Source: JAENVU01 sp046598395 (lineage in GTDB: Bacteria > Actinomycetota > Acidimicrobiia > IMCC26256 > JAENVU01). Taken from it: a stretch of DNA of 64,000 bases. The notes under the pieces were generated by a model, which worked only from the letters and a program-made list of their open reading frames with translations, was not told the origin of the DNA and searched no databases. The position numbers and the translations under genes are program-made. Of the stretch, positions 49,805 through 58,812 are shown in pieces. Position 1 is the stretch's first letter; the number at the start of each line of letters is the position of its first letter. Where the stretch lies: assembly GCA_046598395.1 (NCBI GenBank), contig JBKJIQ010000035.1, positions 27,269-91,268 on the forward strand. The letters are read 5' to 3'.

Positions 49805-50916
49805 CCGATCGGGGGACGGGTTCTCTCACGGTTGGGGCGGTCCGGACCTTTCGGTTCCCGGCGATCGATCGGGTTGTCCACGGGGTGGGAGCGGTCGATC
49901 AGGTGCCGGCCTTGGTCGAGGAGATGGGTGCGCGGCGAGTGATGATCATCACCGGCCGCACGCTCGCGACCGCCACCCCGCGAATCGCCAATCTCGAGCG
50001 AGCACTCGGCGACTACCACCGCGCCACCTTCCCTCGGATGGGTGCGCACGCGCCCCGATCCGACATCGACGCCGCGATCGAGTTGGTGCACGAATGCGAC
50101 GCCGATCTGCTCATCGGGTTCGGCGGTTCGAGTGTGACCGACGCGACCAAGATCGTGGCAGTGCGCGCCGGCACCGAGGCGATTGCGCAGATCCACGTGC
50201 CCACCACCTTGTCGAGTGGTGAGTGGACGCCGGCCTCGGGGATGACGGGTGATATCCCGGGGGTCAAGACGTACGTTGTTGATCCCAGGATGGCGCCGTT
50301 CGCGATCGTTCTCGATCCCGAGGTCACGCTCGACACTCCGCGCGAGTTGTGGCTCTCGACCGGTATGAAGGCAATCGATCACGCATGCGAGGCGATGTGG
50401 GGACCGCGGGCGCATCCGTTGACCGACACGTTGTCGACGCGCGCCATCGAGATCCTGCGCGACGAACTGCCGCGGTGCTCGGCCGATCCCACTGATCTCG
50501 CCGCGCGTCTCGCCGCGCAACTCGCGGGCTGGATGAGTATGGCGGGAGTGGTCAATGTGCGGGTCCACCTCTCGCACACGCTGGGTCACCAAATCGCGGC
50601 GCGCTGGGATGTGCCGCACGGGGTGACGAGTGGGATCACGCTCCCGGTGGTCATGCGGTACCTGACGACCGAGAATGCCGACGGTGTGCGCCGAGTGGCA
50701 TCGGCGTTCGGTGTCGCAACGGTTGACGCCGGAGTTGCGGCCATCTCGGATCTCGTCGCGGCGCTGGGGCTTCCCTCGCGGTTGCGCGATGTGGGTGCCG
50801 ATCGGGCCGACTTTCCCGCCGTCGCCCAGGCGACGCTCGAGGCCGGCCGGGCCACGGGATACGTGCCCACCGGCGGTACCGACACCCTGGTGGATCTCCT
50901 CAACCAGATGTACTGA
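49801..50916 (+). CDS. iron-containing alcohol dehydrogenase / maleylacetate reductase-like
   Basis: This 371-residue protein is of the Fe-ADH superfamily. The NAD-binding GFGGSSVTDATK is near residue 117. Metal ligands are provided by IDHACEAMWG, SHTLGHQIAA and VPHGVTSG; the first ligand position and two His are visible. VPTTLSSGEWTPASG resembles the maleylacetate reductase/glycerol dehydrogenase branch. ATG 49801 sits in the stop of the esterase gene (ATGA), so an alcohol released from an ester may be oxidised here. The 3' end overlaps the convergent CoA-ligase gene by 17 bp. Confidence 0.84.
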   Translation: MTDRGTGSLTVGAVRTFRFPAIDRVVHGVGAVDQVPALVEEMGARRVMIITGRTLATATPRIANLERALGDYHRATFPRMGAHAPRSDIDAAIELVHECDADLLIGFGGSSVTDATKIVAVRAGTEAIAQIHVPTTLSSGEWTPASGMTGDIPGVKTYVVDPRMAPFAIVLDPEVTLDTPRELWLSTGMKAIDHACEAMWGPRAHPLTDTLSTRAIEILRDELPRCSADPTDLAARLAAQLAGWMSMAGVVNVRVHLSHTLGHQIAARWDVPHGVTSGITLPVVMRYLTTENADGVRRVASAFGVATVDAGVAAISDLVAALGLPSRLRDVGADRADFPAVAQATLEAGRATGYVPTGGTDTLVDLLNQMY

Positions 50917-52372
50917 CCCGAGTGGGGGTTTGGGTCGCCGCGAGGACGCGGAGTTCGGCCTTGGCGACCTTGCCGCCGGACGCGCGGGGGAGGTCGCCGT
51001 CCACGGCCACCAGGTGTTCCGGCCACAACTCTTTGCCGACGCCACGGGTCTCGAGATGAGCGCAGAGCGCGGCGAGGTCCGGCGCCGCAGAGCCGTCGCG
51101 GGACACGACGAAGACACACACTCGCTCGCCGAAGATGGGGTCGGGCATCGCGACTGCGGCGCACAACGCGACCGACGGATGCGCGGCAACCTCGACCTCC
51201 ACCTGGGCGGCGGAGATGTTCTTGCCGCCGCGGATGATGAAGTCCGACGTCCGGCCCGCAACGGTCAGCACTCCGACGGAGTCGATGGTGCAGAGGTCGC
51301 CAGTGCGCATCCACCCGTCGGCGGTGAAGAGTTCCTCGTTGGCGTCGTCATCGTCGTAGTAGCCGAGACAGTTGACCGTACCCCGACACGCGGCGACGCC
51401 GGGGCCACCGGTCTCGGTCAGATCCGCGCCGGTCTCGGGGTCGAAGAGTCGCACGTGCATGGACTCAATCACGTGGCCCTCGGTGCCCAGACGAGTCTCG
51501 CGGTCGTCTGTGAGGGTGGTGGACGAAAGCGCGCCGGTCTCGTTCGAACCGTAGAACTGCAGGACCCGCGCGTCGGTACGGTCCTCGAACTCCGCGGCGC
51601 GTTGGTACGGCACCATCTCGCCGCCGGTGTAGAGGACGCGCAGACTCGAGAGGTCGGCGTCGCGAATCTCGGGTGCATTGAGCAGCATGATGAACTGGGT
51701 GCTGACGGCGGCGAGCACCGTGACGCGGTGCTCGGCGATCGCCGCGAGTGTGGCCGCCGGCGTGAACCGATCGAGCAGGACACACGGTGAGCCCAAGATC
51801 GCGGGGGTGAAGTGCGCGGTCCACAGACCGAATCCGAAGGGCGCGGGCAGCACACTCATGAAGACGTCGTCGGAGGTGAGCGCACTGCCACGGATTGCGA
51901 GTTCGTGGAACGCGAACCATCGCGCCTGCTGGTGCATCACGATCTTGGGGAGTCCCGTGGTGCCGGAGGTGGAGTTGAGGAACCACAACTCATTGGCGGT
52001 GAAGGCGCGGCCGGGGTTGACCCGCCGGACGTTGGTGGTGGGTGTGGTGCCCGTCGGAAGATCGGTGAGCAGTGCGACGGCACCGGTGCGGGTCATGAGG
52101 TGCTCGACCTCGCGGGCTCCCGCCCGCGGTCCGATGCCCACCACGATCAGGCCGGCCCGCTCGGCGGCGAGGTACAACACGTGTACCTCGGGGCCGTCGG
52201 CCATCTGGACCGCGATCTTCGTACCGCGTTCGGGGTACTCCGCCACCAGAACCTGGGCGAGCTCGTCGGCCCGGGCGTTGTATTCGGCCCACGAGAGCGA
52301 ATCCGTTCCGGTGAACGCCAATGCATCGGCTCGGTGGTGCGCGTGGGCGCGCACCACCGTCGAGAGGGTCAC
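50900..52372 (-). CDS. AMP-dependent acyl-CoA synthetase/ligase
   Basis: This 490-residue adenylate-forming enzyme has the P-loop motif A3 as LNSTSGTTGLPKIV near residue 160. QFYGSNETGAL is A5, WMRTGDLCTID is A7 and GRTSDFIIRGGKNIS covers the hinge A8, followed by the A10 catalytic Lys in RASGGKVAKAEL. It should activate a carboxylic acid to its acyl-CoA via an acyl-AMP. The substrate is unknown. GTG 52372 lies in the stop codon of the GH5 gene (GTGA), and it is last in a four-gene minus-strand operon, so it may activate a carboxylic acid released by the upstream enzymes. Confidence 0.88.
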   Translation of the reverse strand: MTLSTVVRAHAHHRADALAFTGTDSLSWAEYNARADELAQVLVAEYPERGTKIAVQMADGPEVHVLYLAAERAGLIVVGIGPRAGAREVEHLMTRTGAVALLTDLPTGTTPTTNVRRVNPGRAFTANELWFLNSTSGTTGLPKIVMHQQARWFAFHELAIRGSALTSDDVFMSVLPAPFGFGLWTAHFTPAILGSPCVLLDRFTPAATLAAIAEHRVTVLAAVSTQFIMLLNAPEIRDADLSSLRVLYTGGEMVPYQRAAEFEDRTDARVLQFYGSNETGALSSTTLTDDRETRLGTEGHVIESMHVRLFDPETGADLTETGGPGVAACRGTVNCLGYYDDDDANEELFTADGWMRTGDLCTIDSVGVLTVAGRTSDFIIRGGKNISAAQVEVEVAAHPSVALCAAVAMPDPIFGERVCVFVVSRDGSAAPDLAALCAHLETRGVGKELWPEHLVAVDGDLPRASGGKVAKAELRVLAATQTPTRVSTSG

Positions 52373-53871
52373 GAGGTGGTGGCGTCCAGTGTGTAGCTGT
52401 CCTGCACCCGCGCGGACACCCGCCAGCCACCGCGAACGTGGCGCACGTGGATCCGTGACAGGTTCTGCCCGGTGACCGTTGGTCGACGGGTTCCCGGATA
52501 CCAGACATCGATGTTCCCGCGATGGGTGGTGCTCCCGGCGAGCGCGAGGTTGCCGTCGCAGTCGGTGCGGCGTTGGGTCAAGCGGCCGGGGGCGGCGCGC
52601 GGGTACGGGCGCCAAGTGCACGCCCACTCGGGGACCACGCCGAGGTTGTGGTCTCCGGGGCAACCGTTGCGCTGGAAGTGAATCAGTATCGCGTCGGGGG
52701 TTCCGTCGGGCCGACCCACGCTGTGCGGGTCGCCGCACGCCTGGCGCCATTGCCACCACGCGTCACCCGCAGTGAGGAGGGCGTCTTCCTTCGCGGCGAA
52801 TCGCCCCAACTTCTGTCGGGCGATGGGCGGCTCCGAAAACCACCCGTACTCACCGACCCACATGGTGGTGTGGTACCCCGTGGCCAGCGACTGGAAATAG
52901 TCGAACAAACCCTCGATCGGCAGGTTTCCAATCGACTCGCCGTAGTTGTGAGGAGCGAACACGAGGTTGGGGTCAGCGGAGAAGTCGGCGGCGACCGGAA
53001 CGCCGAACACCGTGGTCTCGAAGAACACGATGTGGGCCGGCGCACGCCGGGCGCGTTCGGAGGTGCGGATCGCGGCGATGGACCTTTGGTAGAACGCAGT
53101 GAGGCCGTCGATGAAGTTTGACTGGTTGCCGTGATTCGGCTCGTTCAGCAGGTCGTATCCCGCCACCGCCGGTTCGCCCGCGAACTCGCGTGACACCGCA
53201 CTCCACGCGTTCACGAGGTGGGTCATGATCCCGGCGCGATCCGCGTAGAAGCTGTCCCAGGCCGTGAGCACCGCGGCGCTGCTCTCACGGCTTCCGGACC
53301 GACACGTATTGGCGCCGTCGGTGATCGTTGCCCAGTCGGGAGCGCCGTCCCACCCGATCGCCGGCTCGAGCCCGGCCGGACACGTCACGTTGGGTGGCGA
53401 AGCGATGAACTTGGCCCACGCATCCTGGTGCATGTCGATCACGGAATAGATGCCGTGCGCGGCCGCTGCATCCACGGCTCGGTGAATGCGGCGCAGATAC
53501 GCACGATCGATATGCCCCCGGCGCGGCTCGAGCGCGGACCACGAGATGAGGAGTCGGACCACGTTGAAGCCGTGCGCTTCCATGCGGGCCCAGTCATGCG
53601 TGGTCACCGGCACAGTGGGCGGAAGGGTTGGGTTGGTCTGGTAATAGTCGCCGAGCGAGTTGAGGTTCACTCCCCGCAGGGTGACCTGGCGCCCGTCCGC
53701 GTCAACGATTGCCGGTGCGGTACCCCGTGTGGCATGCAGTGCAGGCAACCGGGCTCGATCTCCTTCGTGGTCTGATTCGCGAGCGCCGGCGATGGTCGGC
53801 AACGAAGCGAGACCCATGATCAACGAGAGTGCGAGGGCCAACCGCCGCGTGACGCGTGAGGGTGTGGTCAT
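52369..53871 (-). CDS. secreted GH5-family glycosidase (endoglycoceramidase-like)
   Basis: This 500-residue glycoside hydrolase has a signal peptide at 1-30 (ASLPTIAGA). GVNLNSLGDYYQ and GFNVVRLLISWSALEP near residue 101 are typical of the clan A TIM barrel. The acid/base is E244 in LLNEPNHG and the nucleophile E341 in WVGEYGW. IDMHQDAWAKF also matches the endoglycoceramidase subgroup, which removes glycans from glycolipids or glycosides. The C-terminal 100 residues are a small Cys-containing beta region. ATG 53871 lies in the stop of the amidohydrolase gene, a surprising partner for a secreted enzyme; see findings. Confidence 0.85.
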   Translation of the reverse strand: MTTPSRVTRRLALALSLIMGLASLPTIAGARESDHEGDRARLPALHATRGTAPAIVDADGRQVTLRGVNLNSLGDYYQTNPTLPPTVPVTTHDWARMEAHGFNVVRLLISWSALEPRRGHIDRAYLRRIHRAVDAAAAHGIYSVIDMHQDAWAKFIASPPNVTCPAGLEPAIGWDGAPDWATITDGANTCRSGSRESSAAVLTAWDSFYADRAGIMTHLVNAWSAVSREFAGEPAVAGYDLLNEPNHGNQSNFIDGLTAFYQRSIAAIRTSERARRAPAHIVFFETTVFGVPVAADFSADPNLVFAPHNYGESIGNLPIEGLFDYFQSLATGYHTTMWVGEYGWFSEPPIARQKLGRFAAKEDALLTAGDAWWQWRQACGDPHSVGRPDGTPDAILIHFQRNGCPGDHNLGVVPEWACTWRPYPRAAPGRLTQRRTDCDGNLALAGSTTHRGNIDVWYPGTRRPTVTGQNLSRIHVRHVRGGWRVSARVQDSYTLDATTS

Positions 53872-55118
53872 GGTCGAGCCTCCGGTGGTATCGGCATACG
53901 AAAGAGTTCGACTGCGTTGCGCCAGCAAATCTTGTCCACTTCGTCCTGAGGGATTCCGCGCAACTGTTCGTGCAACCGCGGTTGAGTATCGGGCCAGGTG
54001 GAATCCGCGTGCGGATAATCCGACTCCACGAGGAGGTGGTCGACACCGATCACCTCGCGGGTCAGGAATCCCGACGTGTCATCGATCGCACAGAACCAGA
54101 AGTTGCGGCGCAGGACCTCGCTCGGAGTCCGCTCAACGTCACGCCAGGTCGGGAGATATCCGAGCTGGTACTTGAAGCAGTGATCGAGCCGATCGATGAG
54201 ACCGGCAACCCATCCGATCCCACCCTCGGAGAGCGCGATCTTCAGCTTCGGGAACCGCACCGGAACCTTGGAGTAGAGCCAGTCGACTGCCGCGTACATG
54301 CCGTAGGCGAAGAAGAGCACCGCGACGGTTTCGGGCGGTGCATCGGGCGCAGTCATAGGCGCGGTGCCCGATGAACCAACGTGTAGACAGATCACGGTCT
54401 CGGTCTCCTCGCACGCGGCGAACATCGGATCCCAGTACCCGGTGTGCAGCGAGGGGAGTCCGAGCTTCTCGGGTGCCTCGGAGAACGTGAGCGCGCGAAA
54501 CCCGCGCGCCGCGTTGCGCCGGATCTCCTCCGCCGCCACCACCGGATCGAGCAGCCAAGTGATCTGGGTCGGGATGAACCGGTCCGGCGCGGCTCCGCAC
54601 CACGCGTCGAGGTGCCAGTCGTTGTAGGCGCGCATGGCGGCCAGCGCGAGTTCCGGATCGGCGGGCCAGGTGGTGAGGCGTTGACCAACGAAGCCGGGAA
54701 GAAAACTCGGGAAGCACAATGATCCCCACACGCCGTTGATGTCCATATCGGCGATGCGCGCGTCGACGTCCCAGGCCCCGCGGCGCATCTCGTCGAAGCG
54801 CGTCGGTTCGAACCCGTATTCACTCGACGGCCGCCCGGCCACCGCGTTGAAGCCGACGTTGGGCAGCAGTTCGCCGTTCCAGACCCATGCTTCGCCGCCG
54901 TCGTCGGTGGTTACGATGCGCGGCGCGTGTTCCGCGAATTTCCGGGGGAAGCGATCGACGAACGCGTCGGGTGGTTCCACCACGTGATCGTCGACCGAGA
55001 TGATGGTGGCCCAACGGTCTCGCGCCGCGGGCTCGGGCAGAAACGTGACCGCGGCCCGACGACCGCGAGATCCGCCGAACGCATCGGATGCCTGGAGGTC
55101 ATCGAGTGACATGCCCAT
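53868..55118 (-). CDS. amidohydrolase family protein (amidohydrolase-2 type)
   Basis: This 416-residue TIM-barrel metal-dependent enzyme opens with ISVDDHVVEPPDAFVDRFP, typical of the large actinobacterial amidohydrolase-2 group (the first metal ligands are the Asp/His of DDH). VICLHVGSSG supplies the barrel His and LVESDYPHADSTWPD the last Asp/His. Long regions such as GVWGSLCFPSFLPGF and YNDWHLDAWCGAAPDRFIP are common in members acting on steroid- or aromatic-derived acids. It is second in the operon, 9 nt after the aldolase gene, and overlaps the GH5 gene by 4 nt. The exact reaction (hydrolysis or decarboxylation) is unknown. Confidence 0.86.
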   Translation of the reverse strand: MGMSLDDLQASDAFGGSRGRRAAVTFLPEPAARDRWATIISVDDHVVEPPDAFVDRFPRKFAEHAPRIVTTDDGGEAWVWNGELLPNVGFNAVAGRPSSEYGFEPTRFDEMRRGAWDVDARIADMDINGVWGSLCFPSFLPGFVGQRLTTWPADPELALAAMRAYNDWHLDAWCGAAPDRFIPTQITWLLDPVVAAEEIRRNAARGFRALTFSEAPEKLGLPSLHTGYWDPMFAACEETETVICLHVGSSGTAPMTAPDAPPETVAVLFFAYGMYAAVDWLYSKVPVRFPKLKIALSEGGIGWVAGLIDRLDHCFKYQLGYLPTWRDVERTPSEVLRRNFWFCAIDDTSGFLTREVIGVDHLLVESDYPHADSTWPDTQPRLHEQLRGIPQDEVDKICWRNAVELFRMPIPPEARP

Positions 55119-55127
55119 GGGTGCTCC

Positions 55128-55862
55128 TCAATCCAAGACGTCGGGTGACGTGCGGAGCACCGCGCGGGCAGCTCCGGCCCAGTACGCGCCCGGCGCGTTG
55201 CGCTCGAGCTCGGCCTTCAATGCCGGCCGGCCCGGTGCAGGCAGCGCCACCAGCGGGTGCCGGGTCTGGAGAGCATCGAGAGTGAACCGGCACATGCGCT
55301 CGTAGGTCGCGGCCTGGTAACCGGCCGCGGCGATGGAACCGGCGGTGATGATTGCGCCGTGGTTCGCGAGTTGTATGCCATTCGCGTTGCCGATCCGCTC
55401 GGCGAGTACGGCCGCCGCGGTTTCATCCTCCACGGTGCCCTCGTATTCATTCACGGTGACGAGTTCGCCGTCGAAGATGCACGAGTTCTGGTGGCTGATG
55501 ACCGGCGGTACCCCCAGGCACGCGAGTGCGGTGGCCGCGTATGGATGGCCGTGGACTACGACGGTCGCGTCGGGTCGGGCGCGGTGCACTGCGGCGTGAA
55601 GGTGGACCGCCGGCGTGACGTCCCACTGGCCGTGGAGCACCTGGCCGTGGTCGTCGATCGTTATGACGTCGGACGCCCGCATTTCTTCCCACCAACGACC
55701 CCACGCGGTGCACCACATCGTGCCGTCACCTCGGTCCCACGTGATGTGCCCCGACAGGTTTTCTTGCCAGCCCTCGCTCGCGAGCACACGATGCAGGACC
55801 GCGAACCGCTGGCGGTCGGTCAGCTCGACACCGACTCCCGGAACCGCACGTGGCCATGACAC
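55128..55862 (-). CDS. class II aldolase/adducin family protein
   Basis: This 244-residue member of the fuculose-1-phosphate aldolase family has the substrate-site region WQENLSGHITWDRGDG. The zinc ligands are His in VVVHGHPYA (HxH) and a third His in IQLANHGAIITAG. The usual catalytic Glu position falls near VHLHAAVHRARPDA. Members cleave sugar phosphates retro-aldol or decarboxylate related compounds. It heads the four-gene operon. GTG 55862 is supported by a TAGGTT box 7 nt upstream; a later in-frame start would remove conserved N-terminal residues. Confidence 0.85.
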   Translation of the reverse strand: MSWPRAVPGVGVELTDRQRFAVLHRVLASEGWQENLSGHITWDRGDGTMWCTAWGRWWEEMRASDVITIDDHGQVLHGQWDVTPAVHLHAAVHRARPDATVVVHGHPYAATALACLGVPPVISHQNSCIFDGELVTVNEYEGTVEDETAAAVLAERIGNANGIQLANHGAIITAGSIAAAGYQAATYERMCRFTLDALQTRHPLVALPAPGRPALKAELERNAPGAYWAGAARAVLRTSPDVLD

Positions 55863-55869
55863 AACGCGG

Positions 55870-55875
55870 AACCTA
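55870..55875 (-). promoter_or_regulatory. -10 box TAGGTT, leaderless start
   Basis: On the minus strand TAGGTT is followed by 7 nt and the GTG at 55862, setting the start of the aldolase operon. Confidence 0.42.
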
Positions 55876-55961
55876 CCTGCTCGATGACCGCGGTGGACAC
55901 CCGGTGCGAGCAGCCATCGCGTCTGCCAAGCTCACCGGAGGACGACGATGAGGAGACCGGA

Positions 55962-56981
55962 ATGAAGTACCGCAGACTTGGTCGGACCGGCTTGGAGGTC
56001 AGCCCGCTGTGCCTCGGAGCGATGATGTTCGGCGCGTGGGGCAACCGCGATCACGACGACAGCATCGGGATCATCCACTCGGCGCTCGACGCAGGGATCA
56101 ACTTCATCGACACCGCCGATATGTACTCGGACGGCGAGTCCGAGGTGATCGTGGGCAAGGCGCTGGCCGAGCGGCGAGAGGACGTTGTGCTCGCGACCAA
56201 GGTGCATGGTCCGATGGGTCATGGCCCCAACCGATCTGGCAACGGTCGGCGCTGGATCATCCGTGAGTGCGAGTCGAGCCTGCAACGGCTCGGTACCGAC
56301 TACATCGACCTGTATCAGGTCCATCGGCCCGATCCCGAGATCGATATCGACGAAACCCTGGGCGCGCTCACCGAGCTCGTGCACGCGGGCAAGGTGCGTT
56401 ACATCGGCAGTTCCACGTTCCAACCGTCGGAAATCGTGGAGGCGCAGTGGATGGCCGAGCGGCGCGGCCGCGAACGGTTCGTCTGTGAGCAGCCGCCGTA
56501 TTCGATGCTCACGCGCGGGATCGAGGCCGATGTCTTGCCCACGTGCGATCGTTACGGCATGGGGGTGATTCCCTGGAGCCCGCTGTCCGGCGGATGGCTC
56601 TCGGGCAAGTGGCGACACGGCGCGGCGAACTCGAGTCGACGCTCGGCGATGATGCCGGACCGCTACGACCTCGACCTTCCCGAGAACCAGCGCAAGCTCG
56701 ACGCGGCCGACGCTCTCGGTGCCCTGGCCGATGACCTCGGCATCAGCCTGGTGCATCTCGCGATTGCCTGGGTGATCAATCATCCGACGGTGACCGCGGC
56801 GATCATCGGACCGCGGAAGTTGGATCAGCTCACATCGCAACTCGGCGCGGTTGAAGTGACGCTCGATGCCGCCACGCTGGATCGCATCGATGAGATCGTG
56901 CCGCCGGGCACGAACTTCGGGTGGGCCGACGCGGGGTACTCGCCGCCCTCGCTCACTGCATCGTGGCGGCGCCGCCGCTGA
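55962..56981 (+). CDS. aldo/keto reductase
   Basis: This 339-residue NADPH-dependent (beta/alpha)8 reductase has the catalytic tetrad: Asp in FIDTADMYS, Tyr in the same motif, Lys in VLATKVHG and His in LYQVHRPDP. The C-terminal cofactor segment AAIIGPRKLDQLTSQL is present. The length and the MKYRRLGRTGLEVSPLCLG opening match the YajO/IolS-type AKR group that reduces aldehydes or keto sugars. ATG 55962 has GAGGAG upstream; the frame begins at 55884 but that stretch lacks a ribosome site. Decayed membrane-protein genes follow on the opposite strand. Confidence 0.9.
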   Translation: MKYRRLGRTGLEVSPLCLGAMMFGAWGNRDHDDSIGIIHSALDAGINFIDTADMYSDGESEVIVGKALAERREDVVLATKVHGPMGHGPNRSGNGRRWIIRECESSLQRLGTDYIDLYQVHRPDPEIDIDETLGALTELVHAGKVRYIGSSTFQPSEIVEAQWMAERRGRERFVCEQPPYSMLTRGIEADVLPTCDRYGMGVIPWSPLSGGWLSGKWRHGAANSSRRSAMMPDRYDLDLPENQRKLDAADALGALADDLGISLVHLAIAWVINHPTVTAAIIGPRKLDQLTSQLGAVEVTLDAATLDRIDEIVPPGTNFGWADAGYSPPSLTASWRRRR

Positions 56982-56987
56982 GGGGCG

Positions 56988-57330
56988 TCATCGCATCACG
57001 AGCCAAGCCACGATCAGGCCAACGCTCTTCGTGGCCGAGTGCGCCACGATGGGCGCGAACAAGCTGTGTGAGCGCAGCCGCAACCAGGAGAACGCGAACC
57101 CGGCGATCGTGGTGACTGCGACCGAACCGATCACCACACCCGCGGTCCCGAGCGTCGATGCATTCGCCGCGACGACGAGCATCACCACGATGACGATGAG
57201 CAGCGCCGTGAGCCCGTAGGCCAGCCCGCGTCCAGCGTCGGCCGCTCGAGGCCCAGCTCCGAGCGGGGGCCGGCCCCACCCGCCCGAGCGATCAGGAGGA
57301 CAGCGACCACGAGGCCGATGACGGAGGCGT
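56988..57330 (-). pseudogene. CPBP-type intramembrane protease remnant, frameshifted
   Basis: The 3' part encodes a hydrophobic stretch followed by LRSHSLFAPIVAHSATKS, which looks like the last CPBP/Abi motif. Just upstream, in a different frame, lies NASVIGLVVAVLLIARAGG and SELGLERPTLDAG, which looks like the beginning of such a protein. Joining them requires a frameshift near 57220, and the central EExxxR motif essential for the family is missing. The gene is therefore a decayed remnant with a deletion rather than a working enzyme. No start codon with a ribosome site was found. Confidence 0.5.
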
Positions 57331-57921
57331 TGCGTGTCCTGATCGGTCCACCCGTCGGGGAGCCGCCGGGGGCTGGCCCACGCCGGCTTGCGGTACGCGA
57401 GTTTGGTGTTCCACCAGGTGATGGGACTTGGCGTCATCCAACTCCTCGGCGCGGGCGGCGGGTTGGTCCGTCAACAGGCTCAAGATCCCGTCGCCGACGA
57501 GGAGGAGTCCGCCGATGATGGCGAACCACGACGCGAGCTTGCGGCGGTTGCGCATCACCCACGTGGTCGCCCGCGTGACTCGATGGCGCGCTTTGTCAGA
57601 GCGCGTGGTCCACACCATCAACCCGAATGGAATCCCGCTGGCGACCAGCACGTCGACGCTGAGGCCGGCCATCTCGCCGGAGAACGACAGCGAGGTCGAC
57701 GCCAGCGCGCACGACGCCACTGGTCCTTGGTAGTCGGCGATGACGATGCCGGCGATGAATGATCGCCGCAGGCCCATGCCCTGGAGTCGCTCCAGCGCAT
57801 GAGGGATTTCAGGGATCGGCTTACCGGGCGGGCGCCGCACCAGCAGACCGCAGATGAACAGCAGGACCCCGATCCCGTTCGCTCTTGGTGTCGCCCCTCC
57901 GAGAACGAGGAGCAGGCCCAT
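57292..57921 (-). pseudogene. GAP (SfLAP) family membrane protein, probably damaged
   Basis: The translation from ATG 57921 has the GAP/sulfolipid-addressing-protein layout: helices at the N-terminus, a loop ending LERLQGMGLRRSF, the pattern ASTSLSFSGEMAGLSVD and a last helix WFAIIGGLLLVGDGILSLLTD. The frame remains open upstream of this ATG and the upstream part (DAALGWLLSGTQTITLMG) belongs to the family's first helix, yet no usable start codon is found there. The last 60 residues are Pro/Arg-rich, unlike the family, and overlap the CPBP remnant. It may be a truncated or recently inactivated gene; expression from 57921 cannot be excluded. Confidence 0.45.
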
Positions 57922-58070
57922 CAACGTGATGGTCTGCGTCCCACTCAGCAGCCAGCCGAGTGCGGCATCGTGTGTAGTTGACTGCTCACCTTGACGAAAC
58001 GCGATCGAACAGTGGAAGGGGCAGGAATGCTTGCGCTCTCGAATCGCGGACGGTTCGAGCTCGTGTCTCG

Positions 58071-58745
58071 GTGAACTCCGTGTCCTGGGGAACGCTTGCC
58101 GTACTGGCGCTGACCGCGGCGGTGTCGCCGTTCAGTCTGATCGCGTTCAGCCTCGTCCTCGCGACGGATCGTGGCGTGAAGAACGGTGTTGCCTTCATCG
58201 CTGGTTGGATCACGATGGTCATGGTGATCGGCGTCGCCGCGCTCATCGTCGGCAACTCGATCGACGTGAGTAAGAGCAGCAGTAGCTCCGACCAGGCGAC
58301 GTACGGGATCGAGATCGCGTTGGGCGTGGTGCTCCTTACGATGTGGGTGCGCCGACGGATCCGGGGACCCGTCGAGCGAGTTGTCGACGAGAAGAAGCCG
58401 GAACCCGGTTGGAAACGCCGCATCGAGTCGATGGGCCCTGTCGGCGCATTCGTTCTGGGCGCGGCCGTGCAGACGTGGCCGGTCATGCTGGCCGGGGCCG
58501 CCGAGATCACCCGCGGCGGTCTGGGGGACGCCGAGGCAATCGGCGTCATGTTCCTGTTCGCGCTCGGTACTGTCGCCGGAGTCGTCATCCTCGAGATGCT
58601 TGCGCTGCGTGCGCCCGGCAGTGCGGCGGCACGACTCGAACGCATCCAGAACTACGTCGACGCTCATCGCGACACCGTGGTCAGCTGGATCATGCTCGGC
58701 GGGGGAAGCTGGCTGCTCGCTCGCGGCGTGCTGGGCCTCGTCTGA
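58071..58745 (+). CDS. GAP (SfLAP) family membrane protein
   Basis: This 224-residue protein has six predicted helices with the GAP/SfLAP pattern. An opening SWGTLAVLALTAAVSPFSLI is followed by VLATDRGVKNGVAFIAGW. The polar loop ending PGWKRRIESMGPVGAFVLGA lies mid-protein, and GSWLLARGVLGLV is the last helix. The family includes the mycobacterial sulfolipid-1 addressing protein and is related to LysE-like exporters; the role here is unknown. GTG 58071 starts just before the first helix; an upstream frame of 31 residues is Arg/Ser-rich and unlikely. It is divergent from a damaged homologue on the minus strand. Confidence 0.75.
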   Translation: MNSVSWGTLAVLALTAAVSPFSLIAFSLVLATDRGVKNGVAFIAGWITMVMVIGVAALIVGNSIDVSKSSSSSDQATYGIEIALGVVLLTMWVRRRIRGPVERVVDEKKPEPGWKRRIESMGPVGAFVLGAAVQTWPVMLAGAAEITRGGLGDAEAIGVMFLFALGTVAGVVILEMLALRAPGSAAARLERIQNYVDAHRDTVVSWIMLGGGSWLLARGVLGLV

Positions 58746-58812
58746 TCTCGGCGCGGTATCTCGATCAACGATACGGTCGCCGCCCCGAGACGAGTTGGAG
58801 AAGCAGCAGATC

